A stretch of DNA of 64,000 nucleotides from Harmonia axyridis (lineage: Eukaryota; Arthropoda; Insecta; Coleoptera; Coccinellidae). Positions within the stretch are counted from its first letter, which is position 1. Each line of letters starts with the position of its first letter. Below, one piece after another: positions 51,332 to 62,916 of this stretch. Location of the stretch: the NCBI RefSeq assembly GCF_914767665.1, contig NC_059502.1, positions 13,516,001 through 13,580,000 on the forward strand. The letters run 5' to 3'. Below the pieces are notes generated by a model, which saw only the letters and a program-made list of their open reading frames with translations, searched no databases and was not told the DNA's origin. Made by a program: the position numbers and the translations under genes.

Positions 51332-54300
51332 TGGATATAGCTACCCCAAGAAACGTTCAACTATCTGGATTTTTCAGGAGGTTTCTCTTTGCTCTTTTTA
51401 AATTTCGAATCACACGGTAGATATTTTGCAGGAGCAATGCTGTTATGAATGCACAGGAAAGGATTCCTAATTGTTTAATAGCAATAGCAAATGAGCTAAC
51501 TGCTAGGATATCTGATATTCGTCTACAGTATGGACAGGTGAGTTGAAAAGATTTTTTTTTAATTCAAAATAGAAGAACTGAAATGTCTTCTATTTTTATA
51601 ACGAATTCTCCTAGATTCGATTGTGGTAGTGTGGTAGGATTTATATAACTGTTTTCCATAACTTCATAACTATCTACTTTAGACACTCTACTTTTAGCTG
51701 TTTACCCTAGAACATATTCGTATCATAATTCTATTTTGATGATTCCAACAATGAGTTTCTTAAAGAAAAGAGCCTAAAATCCTATGGAACCACTCATTAC
51801 TTCTCATACGGTATCTTTTTTTTAAATTTATTGACTGTATTTTCAAGTATATGCTCTTCCTATAATTGTATTGATTATTGCACGATTTTGTGACAAAAAT
51901 ATTGTCTACCTTTACAGGAAGCGGCTGAGGAACTAAAGATCATCATAAATAAAATCCATTCCCTACGAGAAGAAGTGCTACAGGACGTTCCATTCAGAAA
52001 GCTGTTATCCAACTCTCCTGATGCTAAATTTTACAATGATTATCTGGAGAAGATGACCAGCGAAGACTGTAGACCGACAATGTTACAAACCGTCAGGGTA
52101 TACGCAGAGTGCTACGTATATCGACGGGTATGGGAGTGTTTTGAACTATCGTGAGTACCTCTAGCTACCTTTAGAGTTTAGATGATTTAAGGTTCTTAAA
52201 AATTCATTATTGGAGATCTGAAAAAAATTTAATATGTCACACACCATATGTCTCATTAAAATTTAATGCCGCCTTAAAATTTTAATCCTCCATCAAACGG
52301 CGCAGGTAGACAATAGGCTCCTTGTATTAAAATTTTAATGATGGCATTAAATTTTAATGAACGTTCCTGCAACTGGGTGTCAAGCAGGTAATCATGATAC
52401 ACCTGTTGTGGTTATTAAACTTCTTGGCTCAAATATAACAGTTCGCGAAGGAATTTTCTGACTGTGCACCGCGATATGATATAATAGGTTTTCCAGTAAG
52501 AGGTTACATTTCAAATAACCCGCTATCTGCCACTTGTCACTTTTGAAGTTCACAAGTAAAAACTACGCCATTACTAAAAATGAAACGATATATACGCTAC
52601 AACTTCTTCTTCTTCAGCCCTCTTTCATCCAATGTCGGTCATAGGCCTCTTCCAGTTTTTTCCATGCTTCTCTGTCGTTTGCTGTTCTCATCCATTGCTT
52701 ACCGGCTACATCGACTATGTCGTCTATCCATCCACTTTCCTTCATTAAAACCATGCACATGTCGAGAATCCAAAACAAGCTACAACAACGCACTGAAATT
52801 GTTAAATTTCATTACAAAAATGATGAAAATGTTGCAAACACAGTTCACAAAACTAAAGCACTTTTGGGACATCGTGATTCACCTTCTCGGCAGGCAATAG
52901 TGAAACTGGTGGCAAATTTGAGCTATCTTGGTGCAGAAAATTGAAAACCGTACGCGTCGCTTAAGAAAAATTGAGAGTATTGCTGTTGTAGCTCGTAGTC
53001 CAGACATAAACCCAAGTTTGTCGATTCTTCATCGATTTAGGCAATTGGGCATTCCACAAACGACGTTTTACGGATAATGTTGTGGGCGACGTTTATTTTC
53101 AACAATACGGCGCTACGTGCCACACAAGCAAAGGATCAATCGTAATTTTCCAATAAAAGATTCCTGGCACTGTTATTTCTCGAAGAGGTGATCACGATTG
53201 GCCACCGAGATCTTGTGATTTCAAGACCTTTAGACTTTTTTCTCGCTGCCATGTGAGAGATAAGTTCCACAATCAATTCAAGACTTTAAAGATGGAATTC
53301 GTGAAGTTATCGAGGACATACAGCCGTAAATATGCGAATTGGTGGTGGAAAATTCCATAAAAAAGCTATGGTGCTGCAACCCTAGCCGTGGCGGCCATTT
53401 GGCTGTTACTTCCTCTTTACAATGAGATAAATATCCACTCATTTCTCTTGAAACATATTCTTTTTTCAATAGCAAAATGAAACCTCTCATTGGCAAACCA
53501 TTTAGTACAGCTGATGAATAGAATTACTCATGGTCCCTACCATATACACCCTCCACCTCCCTAGAGAAGCGTGGTGACTTTGCCTACAACAGTTGGATAT
53601 ATAGGTCCAAAGCGGTGCTGTTCGGTCGGTAATTGTGCTTCGACGCCTCTCTAGCTAGCAAGCGTTCAAGCTCTGAACTTTTGTAAATCTTGCACTGGGC
53701 TTGGAGAGTCGAGAAAAACATCAAAAATTCCTTGCACATTTTAAAAATATATCAAAACTCGTGGTAATATGTTATATGTATCATTAGCTTTTCTTAGAGT
53801 AACATGTGTTTGTCACACATCAACGTAGATTCATAATATTGAGTTCTTAGTCAATGTAAGTACTCAATTGTATAATGAAAATAGAATATTCAGATAAAAC
53901 GTAAAACCTATCAAATGAAATACAACATGCCTCATTTTCAGGAGTCGCCTGAATCAATTCGACCCTTATAGTTATTTGAAAAATGAAATTCTGACTGATT
54001 CTCTCGTCCTCTTGAAGAAAATGACAAAGTATGTCATCTCCCTTCGAGAGAATCCTTCCGATGATAAATATTTCGATTTCGACAAATTGGTGAGAATGGA
54101 TATGTGGAGTAATAAAAGAGATAAACCCTTGAAGCAAGAGTACGTCAGAGACCAGCTGAGAAATATCAGAGATATTGATGCTGACAATGCTCACATACTG
54201 TGCAACAACAGCAAAGCTGCTTGGGATCTATTTCAAGCCGACATTTCAGTGATGGAATCCAATCTTATAATAGGTAAATTTTGATAATTCACCATCAAAA

Positions 54301-56695
54301 TTTGCATGAATTGTATTCAGTTTCTATCCAGTTGTGTATATGTTTCTTGTATGACACAAGAAGGTTTTTGGGATAAATTATTACCATTGATTTTTTCTTA
54401 TCACGAGAGTGAAACCCTAAATTTTCTATTGGATGGGTAAAATGATATTTATAGGTTGGTTCATTTCTTCTGAGCATCTGACATAAATTTCATGTCAATT
54501 GTTAGTAATTATAGATAATTATAGTTCAAAGGTGCGCTCTCTGATACAGGTTTGCGGTATTTTATCCTGGGAACACCACGGATTCTAAGCAAGCTAGATC
54601 TGAATTGTCACATACTGCCTTCGAGGACGATACAGCGATTATAGCGATCTTCCAACTTCTCGATATCATTTTTGTAGTACGATTTGTCTTTCGCTTCAAA
54701 ATAGGCCTCAGTTTCGGCGATTACTTCTTCATTGGCGTTAAATTTCTATCCAGCGAGCATTCTTTTGAAGTCTGAGAACAGAAAAAAGTCACTGGGGGCT
54801 AGATCTGGCGAATACGGCGGATAAGCAATTCGAAACCCAATTTATGCAATTTTGCCATTGTTCTAATTGATTTGTGACACGGCGTATTGTCTTATGAAAC
54901 AGCCCCTTTTTTTCTTCAAATGAGGCCGTTTTTTAACGATTTCACCCTTTAATATATCCAATAACGCTATATAATAATCGCTGTTGATTGTCTGGCCCTT
55001 TTGGAGGTAATCAATGATTATTATACCTTGCGCATTCCAGAATACTGATGCAATAACCTTGCCAGCTGACTGTTATGTTTTCCTCGCTTTGGATTTGGTT
55101 CATCGTGTGCAGTCCACTCAGCTGACTGTCGGTTGGACTCCGGAGTGAAATGATGGAGCCATGTTTCATCCATTGTCACATATCGACGCAAGAATTCAGG
55201 TTTATTGCACTTAAACAGCTTAAAACACTGCTCAGAATCATTACCACGTTGTTGCTTTTGATCGATTTTGAGCTCGCGCGGCACCCATATTGCACACAGC
55301 TTTCTCATGTATACAAATATTCGTGAATGATATGATGTACACGTTCAGATGATATCGTCACAATGTCATTCAAAATTATTTTATGAACTTTTTTGATTTT
55401 TTCGTCGGTGACAGCCTCTTTAGGTCGAACTGCGTTCGCCGTCTTCGGTGCCCGTTTCACCACGTTTAAACTAAGCATACCAATCAATAATGGTTGATTT
55501 TCCTGGTGCAGACCCTCATCATCAAGCCAAGATTTTGCTTCAACTGTATTTTTTCCCTTCAAAAAGCAATATTTTATCAGCCACACGAAATTATTTTTTC
55601 CATCTTTTTTCAAATAACAAAAGTAGCTTCACTCACAAAGCAATATCTAACAAACTAATGGTCGGACTGCTGTCAAATTTTGACACGTATCGTTGGAAGG
55701 TTGTTACTAACTAAAAATCATATGAACTCAATACTACCACGGCCATGTGCATCAGACCGGGGACTTTTCAATTGGCCTAATATGGACGTTGTCAGATTAG
55801 CCAATATAGTAGACGATCTCCTTCTTGGCAATTGCTAAGCAGAGTACAGAACAAAAGACCAAACTGATTGCGTATAGTTCTGAAAAATTGCTTTCTATCC
55901 AACTGACCCCGATATTTAATCTAATCAATGAATATTATAGTCGAAAATATAGAATTAAAATTAAATATTTCACTATTTTATCTTCGCGAGAATCGTAAGT
56001 TTTTAAAAGATGTTATCGACTAAAAATTTCTTCCAACTAAACAAACAAGGAAATATTCATCTACTGAGTCCATTAACATAAAAAATGTTTCAGATTTCAT
56101 TCTCGACGGTTCGGGATACGAACTGTTCCAAGACTTCTGCCTTGCCGATTATCTTACGACTTACACCCCAATGGCAAAAATCCGATTCCACGCCAAAACC
56201 ATACCTTGGTTCATATGGAGCACAACAGAAAATGACATAGAAAACCTCCTTAATCGGATGAAGCAGATGACCAAGATATACATACAGTCTTTGGTGTCAA
56301 AATGGATTAATTATTTCAATGACGAAAAATGGCAAGTGGTGACTAGAAAATTCTGGTGCCTTCCGAATGACTTCAGCGAAATGAAGAGCATCGACCCTTG
56401 GCTATACAAGACCCTCGAAGGTTCCACTCTGATAATCATCAAAGGAGATATCAATTATCAAAAAGCGGTTGGGAACTACAACTGGAACCCTGAGACACCC
56501 CTGAGTCGAGCACTAGAAAAATTCCAACCTTCGAATATTCTTTTCATCAGAATCCTGAAATCGGACTTGGTATGTGGTCTGGATGAGGTGGCAGCCAAGA
56601 GGGTTGAATTGTTGAACCGACACATCTCAAGAGGTTACATAGGTATGATACAATTCGCAGGGAAACCTCCAGAACCAAAGTGCTTGTTAGAGTGA
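51332..56695 (+). CDS. ARMT1: ARMT1-like DUF89 protein, upstream copy, probable pseudoenzyme
   Basis: Exons: 51332-51381 (tentative, weak donor GTTTCT and a 50-bp intron), 51432-51537, 51918-52150, 53942-54273, 56094-56695. Phases are consistent and the product is 440 residues, the length of human ARMT1. ARMT1 is a metal-dependent DUF89 (damage-control phosphatase) protein also reported as a carboxyl methyltransferase of PCNA. Recognisable: QERIPNCL, CYVYRRVWECFELS, WSNKRD, FELF-like YELF, IPWF, FWCLP and KGDINYQK. The metal-binding DN is DG (ILDGSGYELF), and the Asp 38 residues later (IPWFISD in the other copy) is Ser (IPWFIWS). So two of the three expected metal ligands are lost. PolyA signal AATAAA at 56740. 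Confidence 0.88.
52250..52382. mobile_element. MITE without LINE insertion (relative of 6631-8588)
   Basis: TTAAAATTTAATGCCGCCTT at left and ...GATGGCATTAAATTTTAATG then AACGTTCCTGCAACTGGGTG at right form an inverted pair. The outer few bases of the left end are missing. It shows the empty arrangement against which the 6.7 kb insertion can be compared. Confidence 0.75.
52614..52745 (-). mobile_element. LINE 3' end fragment
   Basis: The minus strand encodes WIDDIVDVAGKQWMRTANDR then EAWKKLEEAYDRHWMKEG and TGA at 52614-52616, the typical last residues of a LINE reverse transcriptase polyprotein (DR-x-x-W-x-x-L-x-EAY). A GAA-repeat tail follows. Everything upstream is missing. Confidence 0.8.
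52745..53425 (+). mobile_element. Decayed DD41D-related mariner
   Basis: Frameshifted pieces in order: a helix-turn-helix-like QNKLQQRTEIVKFHYKNDEN, ESIAVVARSPDINPSLSILH, FQQYGATCHTSKG (second Asp lost, D to Y), ISRRGDHDWPPRSCDFK and a C-terminal end like TLAVAAIWLL. Old relict. Confidence 0.65.
54607..55712 (-). mobile_element. Mariner (DD34D type) copy 2, decayed, in ARMT1 intron 4
   Basis: Minus strand: KNTVEAKSWLDDEGLHQENQ, PKEAVTDEKIKKVHKIILND, SSERVHHIIHEYLYT, RKLCAIWVPRELKIDQKQQR and YVTMDETWLHHFTPESNRQS (first Asp). The catalytic C-terminus is broken. It shares layout with the copy at 37800-38815 and lacks a stretch of about 20 codons near 55370. Entirely within the intron 54274-56093. 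Confidence 0.8.
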
Positions 56696-57167
56696 GAATA
56701 ATGTGAGATTTTTGATAGATATGTTGTGTAATTCTTTTGAATAAAAGACTTTATCTCATTTGAAATGTTTTCTTTTTACTCAACAAAAGTATATTAATTC
56801 CAATACTATCAATTTTTGATAGAAGATATAGGGTTTAGGAAAAAAAACCATTAGTTGATATATAGACCTACAAGCAACATCTGCTGAAGATGCGAAAATA
56901 TCAAGAGCTACTCAACACACGAGAAATTGTTGATGTGGTTCTGCATTCAAAAAAATTCAAGAAGTTTTTTTATGCAATTTGTATATGCAATAGGCCAATA
57001 TGTTAAATTTTGAGAATAACTCACCATCTGAAGAATATTTAACTAATTTTGATGTGTCACTATGATTCAGATAAAAATAATGTTTATTCAAAATTAGCAT
57101 AAAAATTACAGAGATAGTATAGTCGTTGTTCGTCATAAGGACTGATGAATTATTTTATTCATTCAAG
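56696..57167 (+). other. Spacer between the two ARMT1 3' halves
   Basis: Contains the polyA signal at 56740 and AT-rich sequence ending in the acceptor ATTCAAG. No sequence resembling ARMT1 exons 1-3 is present, so the downstream half has no recognisable 5' end of its own. Confidence 0.6.
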
Positions 57168-58625
57168 GGATAATTTGAAGAAGTTCGATCCATACGAGTC
57201 TACTAAGGATTTACTATATCAGCTCGCTGTTCCTCTGATCACTAAAACTGGACAATATTTAAAAAACATGTATAAATATCCAAGTCAGGAAGATAAGATT
57301 GACTTTGAGAAATTGGCCAAACTTCTACTTTGGTCCAATCAAGGAGACTATATCATGTCGAAGGAATTTGTATTGAGTTGTTTTCCACAGATATTGAGCA
57401 CAAAAAAGAAAGAAGGCTTCATAGTTTGTAATCAGGTTGAACAGGCTTGGGAAATAATATCGGACAGAAACCACTCATCGAATGTTATTGGTATATATTT
57501 TTTGATTACTTGCCTAGATTATTAATTAATAATAATACTTAGAATGTTATACCTCACTTGGTTTATTTATTTTGTGATCGTTTCATCTTGCCAGGACTGA
57601 TTAATTAATTTATTTTATGTATTTTTTTTATCCATGGCTTCTTTGATGAAGTCTTAAGAAGAGGATTGCGACTCGAAGCATCCAATCCTAGAAAAGTATT
57701 ATGTGACAAACTAAATGAGATGAGTTTCTCACAGTTGCTTTTCCATTTTATCCTTCATTTCCGCTGTATCCTTAAGTATTGAATTATTTCATGCAACACA
57801 AAGAAGATATCCTTCTTCTTTGGTGAATTAGATGGATTCAGTTCAACAACAGAATAGTCTTAAGGTTTAACTAGAACATTTTAGGGGTGAAAGAAGTTTC
57901 TAATTACCTAATATTATATCCAAGAAAATTGTTATTTGATGCCGCTTCATAATTCTATTGGATAATTAAGAAATTAATTGTTATTTATTGGTGTTCTAAA
58001 GAAATTTTTTATTTCAGCAATCATTTGCGATAATGTAGGTTTCGAATTATTCGCAGAACTTTGTATGGCCGATTACTTATACACAAATTATTACGCAAGA
58101 ACTATACACTTTCACGTGAAACACATCCCGTGGTTCATATCGGATGTGATGGAGAAAGATATCTATTGGATGCTACATCAACTCAGTAAGAGCAACAATA
58201 AGGTGATACAAGACTTGTCAGCCAATTGGAAAGAACATTTCAAAACAGGTAGATGGAAAATAATAACACGAAAATATTGGATATTGCCCATTGGCTTTTC
58301 AAGAATGAAAGAATTAGATCCCATATTATACAAGATGCTGGAGGAGACGAAGATAATAATAGTGAAAGGCGATCTGAATTATAGAAAACTATTAGAGGAT
58401 ATAAACTGCGATCCTTCTGCACCGTTTTCAGAAGTGCTACATGAATTTTATCCAAACAGTATGCTGTTGGTACGAATTTTAAAATGCGATGTTGTCTGTA
58501 ATGTACCTCGTCAGAATGTTGAAAAATTCGATAAACTTGATAAGAACTGGATGGACTGTGGACTGTACGGCCTAATACAATTCGCTCCGAAGCCTAAGGA
58601 AATGTGCGATTGTATGACCAGCTAA
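57168..58625 (+). CDS. ARMT1: ARMT1 duplicated 3' half with intact metal site
   Basis: Two exons, 57168-57490 and 58018-58625, homologous and identical in phase to the last two exons of the upstream copy. They encode FDPYESTKDL ... LLWSNQGDY, then IICDNVGFELFAELCMADYL, IPWFISD and KGDLNYRK, ending at TAA 58623-58625. Counting from the DN pair to the Asp of FISD gives 38 residues, as in human ARMT1 (D253, N254, D291), so the catalytic metal site is complete. Joined to exons 1-3 at 51332-52150 the product would be 439 residues. I infer either alternative 3' exons of one gene or a truncated duplicate. An in-frame ATG at 57145 could start a 5'-truncated protein. Confidence 0.85.
57491..58017 (+). 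other. ARMT1: Intron between the duplicated ARMT1 exons
   Basis: A GT-AG intron, phase 1, 527 bp, no element recognised. Confidence 0.7.
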
Positions 58626-58805
58626 TGTTTGTAATCAAAAGAACAATATACTTATTTCAGAACCTTATTGAGAACTTTGTTTATGATTTCTTCACACATT
58701 AAACTAGTGTTGGCGAAAATTGATGATTGAAATATTTTTGATTCAAAATGAAAATATATTGTTGTAGTAATCAAAGAGTTGGTATATATTCACAAATATA
58801 ATTTC
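58626..58805. other. Convergent spacer between ARMT1 and DUS1L
   Basis: 180 bp holding both 3' ends. ATTAAA near 58699 could serve the plus-strand transcript. Confidence 0.45.
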
Positions 58806-61003
58806 TTAGGTATTCAGTTCAATCCTTTTTGCTGCATAATATTTCGCCATATTTCTTCTTGTTTTTACTAAAATCCGATGACCTGGGCAATCCATTTCTT
58901 CCAAAAAACATTTATCTTTGCAACATTTTTTACAGAGCTGGTAATTACATTTCGAACCCTGAAAAAAATTTTGTATTTAATAAAGAAACCCAAAAAATCC
59001 TTTGATTCAGTATATTATCAATTCTATAGACTTTCTGGCTATGTATATCAGCAGATATTTCTTTGCTAGATCAAACGTTTTGTTAAGTCCATCAATTTAT
59101 AGATATTCTAACTATCCATTTTGTAGATTAGCCAGTATATATCCATCAAGTTAATAGATTTACTCTTCGTGGTAGATCCAATTAAATCAGTTGTAGGTCT
59201 TCATTTACGTTCACAATGAGAAATTTTATTACTGTCATTTATGAAAACTTACCATAGGATTCACACAATTGCTACATTTGAATAAAGATTTTTCAAAAAC
59301 AACATGTTTTTCTGGTCGCCTACTTATTCTTCTCAATTTTTTCATCTTTTTCCTACTTATGGGATTACCATCTGCATCTTGATATTGTCTTTTATGGGGA
59401 TCCTAAAGTTGATTGTAATATAAGAAAGAATCAATTAAAAAAGTAATCATTTTACTCACAGAAATATCTTCCGACTCACTATTTTCTTCGACTTTCTTCT
59501 TGTGATCTTCAACATTCCTTCGTACATAAGATTGACATAACCAAGGAGGTAAAATCAAATTCTGACTGCCTTCTTCAGTAGTAAATGGCCAAACTTCAAG
59601 ACCTTGATTGAAGGGTAGGTATTTATTTTTGAGCTCTTCAACAATTTGACTAAACAGTCCTAGGGAGTTAGCTTCACCTAACCGTATTCTTATTTGGTTG
59701 TTTTCAGGTAAAGATAATCTTGAAAAGAACAAAAAAAATTTATAAGGAACTTTATAACTGAAAGATATATAATGTTATGACCCCTAGAACCACAAACAAC
59801 AAAGTGATAATAAAAGTTAAGGCTTGAATGAATAGAGAGGTTCAAATTGGTATAGAATAAAGTACAAGGCAAAAATGAACTTACAAGTGTTGGAAAAGCT
59901 TGAATAAATGACCCCGAACATATGATAAGGGACATGGGTATTGCTCTACTAAATCCAAATATTTTTCGGCAGGATCCCAAACTGGTGGATTCATTCCCAT
60001 AAATAGTGCTGGATTGTAAAGATTCCCTTCTGCTGTCATAACACCTACAGCACCCGTTTCTTCCATGCATCTGTGTAAATCCTGAATGCATTGAATGTTA
60101 CCATTGGATACCACAGGTATATTTACAGCTTTCCTGAAATGTTTGATAGTATCATTTTGGAATATTAAAATACCAGGCATAATTTTCTTACCTAACTGCA
60201 GTCACATATGACCAATCAGCAATACCTGTCAAAGGTCCTTTCATTTCCCTGGTGCGTCCATGTACAGTTAGCATAGAACATCCTGCTTTCTCTAGCATCT
60301 GAGCATATTTCACTGTTTTTTCAATAGTTTCAAATCTTCTTATCTTACAAGTGACTGGTATCTTCAAATTTTTACTCAATGTCTGTACTGAAAAATAAAA
60401 TCATCTAAAGTCCTGATTTAATTTTATTCGTTTCTAATTTGACCTTGTATGTTAGAGAACTCACCAATATTTTCAATTAGTGGCCATTCATCCTGAAGGA
60501 AAGCACCATAATGCCCCCTTTTAGCTATTGCTTGAGGACAGCCTAAATTTATATCAATAGCACAACAAAAATCCTCACACATTTTTGCTGATTGAAGGAT
60601 GATGGACGGATCATTTCCACAAAACTGTAACAATGAGAATAGCTTTAGGTAGACAAATAACAAAGAAAAATATTGAATATGAAACTACAACTGTTAAATA
60701 TCAGCAAATTACTTCTACCATATCAAGTATAACTATTTAATTCTTCATTCTTTTGAGTCAATTATAGGTAAATTGTAGATTTAATCTCACTTGGACTATT
60801 AAGGGTTTATCTTCATCACTGGTAGCTAGAGCCTCTTTTCTATACTTCGGATCCCTAGCAAATATGTTACTGTGTAACATAGGAGTATAGCACAATTCTG
60901 CTCCATATCTTCGGCTTAAAATCCTCCAGGCTAATTCGCTGGCATCCACCATAGGTGCCACTATTTTGGTAGGACTATTTAGTACATCTTTCCATAAATC
61001 CAT
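58806..61003 (-). CDS. DUS1L: tRNA-dihydrouridine(16/17) synthase, DUS1-like, seven exons
   Basis: Exons (minus strand): 61003-60791, 60624-60465, 60387-60192, 60133-59885, 59718-59460, 59402-59253, 58958-58806, all GT-AG. Phases 0, 1, 2, 2, 0, 0 are consistent; 459 residues, close to human DUS1L. The flavoenzyme reduces uridine to dihydrouridine in the D-loop of tRNA using NAD(P)H. Visible: FMN-site start KIVAPMVDASELAWR, YTPMLHSNIFARDPKYR, catalytic Cys near residue 100 in DINLGCPQAIAKRGHYGAFL, TVHGRTREMKGPLTG, VSNGNI, and a C-terminal Cys-rich tail (CSNC ... GSKCNYQLCKKCCKDKC ... CPGH) typical of the DUS1 group. Complete and probably functional. Convergent with ARMT1, 180 bp apart. Confidence 0.95.
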
Positions 61004-62014
61004 GACAATTCTATTGTTTTTCTTTTAAATCATTCAGTTCTATTAATTAATTGATTTGTTCTTTCAATCATAACACTACTTCTACTTCAATAAAATGTAA
61101 ATAGAGTTAGATTTTCAACAACTCAAAAATATAATTACACGTAAAAGAAACTTAATAATAATTTTTTTACATTGTAAATATAATTGATGACGTTTAAGGT
61201 TATGATATGTAATTATTTAAGGTTATGTTGTTTTTTGGGGTTAAGTTTTTTATGGGGCATAGATTTTAGCATATTCATTATTTGCTTCTTCTTAACATAT
61301 TAGTAAAAAAATCATAAAAAGCAGCCACTTTTGAGCGTTCTAAGTTCGAAGAAAATGAAAAATTATATGGTTCTGTAATTTATCACGAATATTTTATGCT
61401 TATTTTACACTTCACTTGAGTTTCCCATGGATCTGATGGAATTTGGCATCAAACTTATATTTGTTATTTCACATCATCGATATGTAAAATTTAACCTGTT
61501 GTCAAGTATTGTATATTTTTTAAGTGTTGTCTAATGACGAGATCAACGCAAAACTTTGCATGTAACTTGAAAACACGTCATTCTTCATTTAAATACAATC
61601 TCGGTCGCACCTATAATTTTGAATTACCAAATTTGCTTCCAATTTTCTGGGATTTTCCGTTCGAGAATTATCATATTTACGGTCGGACGGACGCGATATT
61701 AAACTAGCTGCAGTAATTGAAATCTAATCGCTTTAGATCGATTTCGACTTGAAATTCGAAAATTACAAACATCGTGATGAACTAATATAAATAGCAACGA
61801 GTGCTCAAAAATAGATTTAAGTCACAGTTTCCTTCAAATTCGAAACGTCATCTCAACGAAATCTGACAGCTGATGGAACTTGAATAGTTCAATGAATTGA
61901 GCTTCTAGAAGAGTGTCTTACCTATACAGAATACTGATTGAACTGATGGAATCTATGAAAATAACCGAATATAATCCAATTCATTTAGCAGATATACCAT
62001 TAGGAGCTTCAACA
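61004..62014. other. Upstream region of DUS1L and dispersed repeat copy
   Basis: AT-rich sequence with the GGACGGAC family member at 61640-61800 (GATTTTCCGTTCGAGAATTA ... GGTCGGACGGACGC ... ACAAACATCGTGATGAACTA). It should contain the DUS1L promoter close to 61003; no core element is evident. Confidence 0.4.
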
Positions 62015-62035
62015 TCAGTTGGAATTCACTAAAAA

Positions 62036-62224
62036 ATGAAATATTCGTATCCAGTTGTAGCAGTTATCGGAATCACAGGTTTCCTCTGTATGCAGTTGAT
62101 TGGTTCTACGTCAAAACTGATAGAAAAAACCAACATACCGCCATCAAAAATGAATACTTCAGACGAAGAGGAAGAAGAACCTAATGATTTTCTCAACTAC
62201 ATCGCTTATAGTTGCAACCAATGA
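62036..62224 (+). CDS. Possible short secreted acidic peptide
   Basis: ATG 62036 opens 62 codons: hydrophobic N-terminus MKYSYPVVAVIGITGFLCMQ, then a Ser/Thr and Lys stretch, an acidic run (DEEEEEPNDF) and a C-terminus with one Cys, stop TGA 62222-62224. An initiator-like ATCAGT lies about 25 bp upstream and AATAAA at 62294-62299 is 70 bp downstream, a plausible mini-gene. It may be a signal peptide or a single membrane anchor. Family not recognised; a chance open frame is possible in AT-rich DNA. Confidence 0.4.
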   Translation: MKYSYPVVAVIGITGFLCMQLIGSTSKLIEKTNIPPSKMNTSDEEEEEPNDFLNYIAYSCNQ

Positions 62225-62299
62225 TATCGTCATTTGGGAATGTAGAAAAAAACAAAAATGAATAACATAAGTTTAATTTATCAACATTTGGTTAATAAA

Positions 62300-62916
62300 G
62301 GTGGCCCTATAGCAATTTTTCATAAACTTTTTTACAACTTTGTCATATTTTTGCTTCGATTTTTTTGGGGGAGATGGATATGTATGTTGAAAATGAATTC
62401 AGTTATATGATAACTAATAAGGATTTACAAAAATATTGGTTTCTATAAATATATATGATTGAATAAGTATCATTTCATTCAATATCACATCTGAATTCAA
62501 ATATACTTGTACATATATGAAGGCAAGGGGCAATTTCAGAGTGAAAGAAGGATATTCTTAAACCATCTGATCGTCAAATTACTCAGAAAAAATATATTTC
62601 ATTAGGGAAACAAAACTGCTAACAGATATTCATGATTCATCTCAATTTCAACAACTTTAACAAGATCTCCATCTTAGAAAAAAATTAATGTTTTATATTT
62701 ATATTGTGCATTTTTGAGAAGCACTGCCAAATATACTCTGCCAATTAGTGTGGTTTAATGCTTTCTGTTTTTTTTTCACTGGAATTCCGATGGAATTACT
62801 TGCAGCCAAATCTGAACACTCATTTCGAATTTAATTAAAATCGCAGTAGTAGTAGAGCGTGAAATATTCATGCTTTGGGACAATCGTGTTCGTGCATGCA
62901 CATCACGCATTGTGTG
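62300..62916. other. Intergenic, nothing recognised
   Basis: AT-rich sequence between the small open frame and the terminal MITE. No supportable feature. Confidence 0.35.

Larger units (their letters stand above)
52151..53941 (+). other. ARMT1: ARMT1 intron 3, repeat-filled
   Basis: A 1.8 kb GT-AG intron, phase 2, containing the MITE (52250-52382), a LINE 3' fragment (52614-52740) and decayed DD41D mariner sequence (52745-53425). Confidence 0.75.

Noticed and set aside
52580..52900. 106-codon plus-strand open frame as a gene
   Set aside because: The first part is antisense to a LINE 3' end and the second part is decayed mariner sequence.
57145..57167. ATG at 57145 as the true start of the downstream ARMT1 copy
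   Set aside because: The sequence before 57168 does not resemble ARMT1, while an AG acceptor in the conserved phase lies exactly where the homologous exon starts; kept only as a fallback.
61780..61795. TATAAATAG as a TATA box for the small gene at 62036
   Set aside because: It lies at the edge of a dispersed repeat and more than 200 bp upstream of the ATG, with no initiator at the expected distance.
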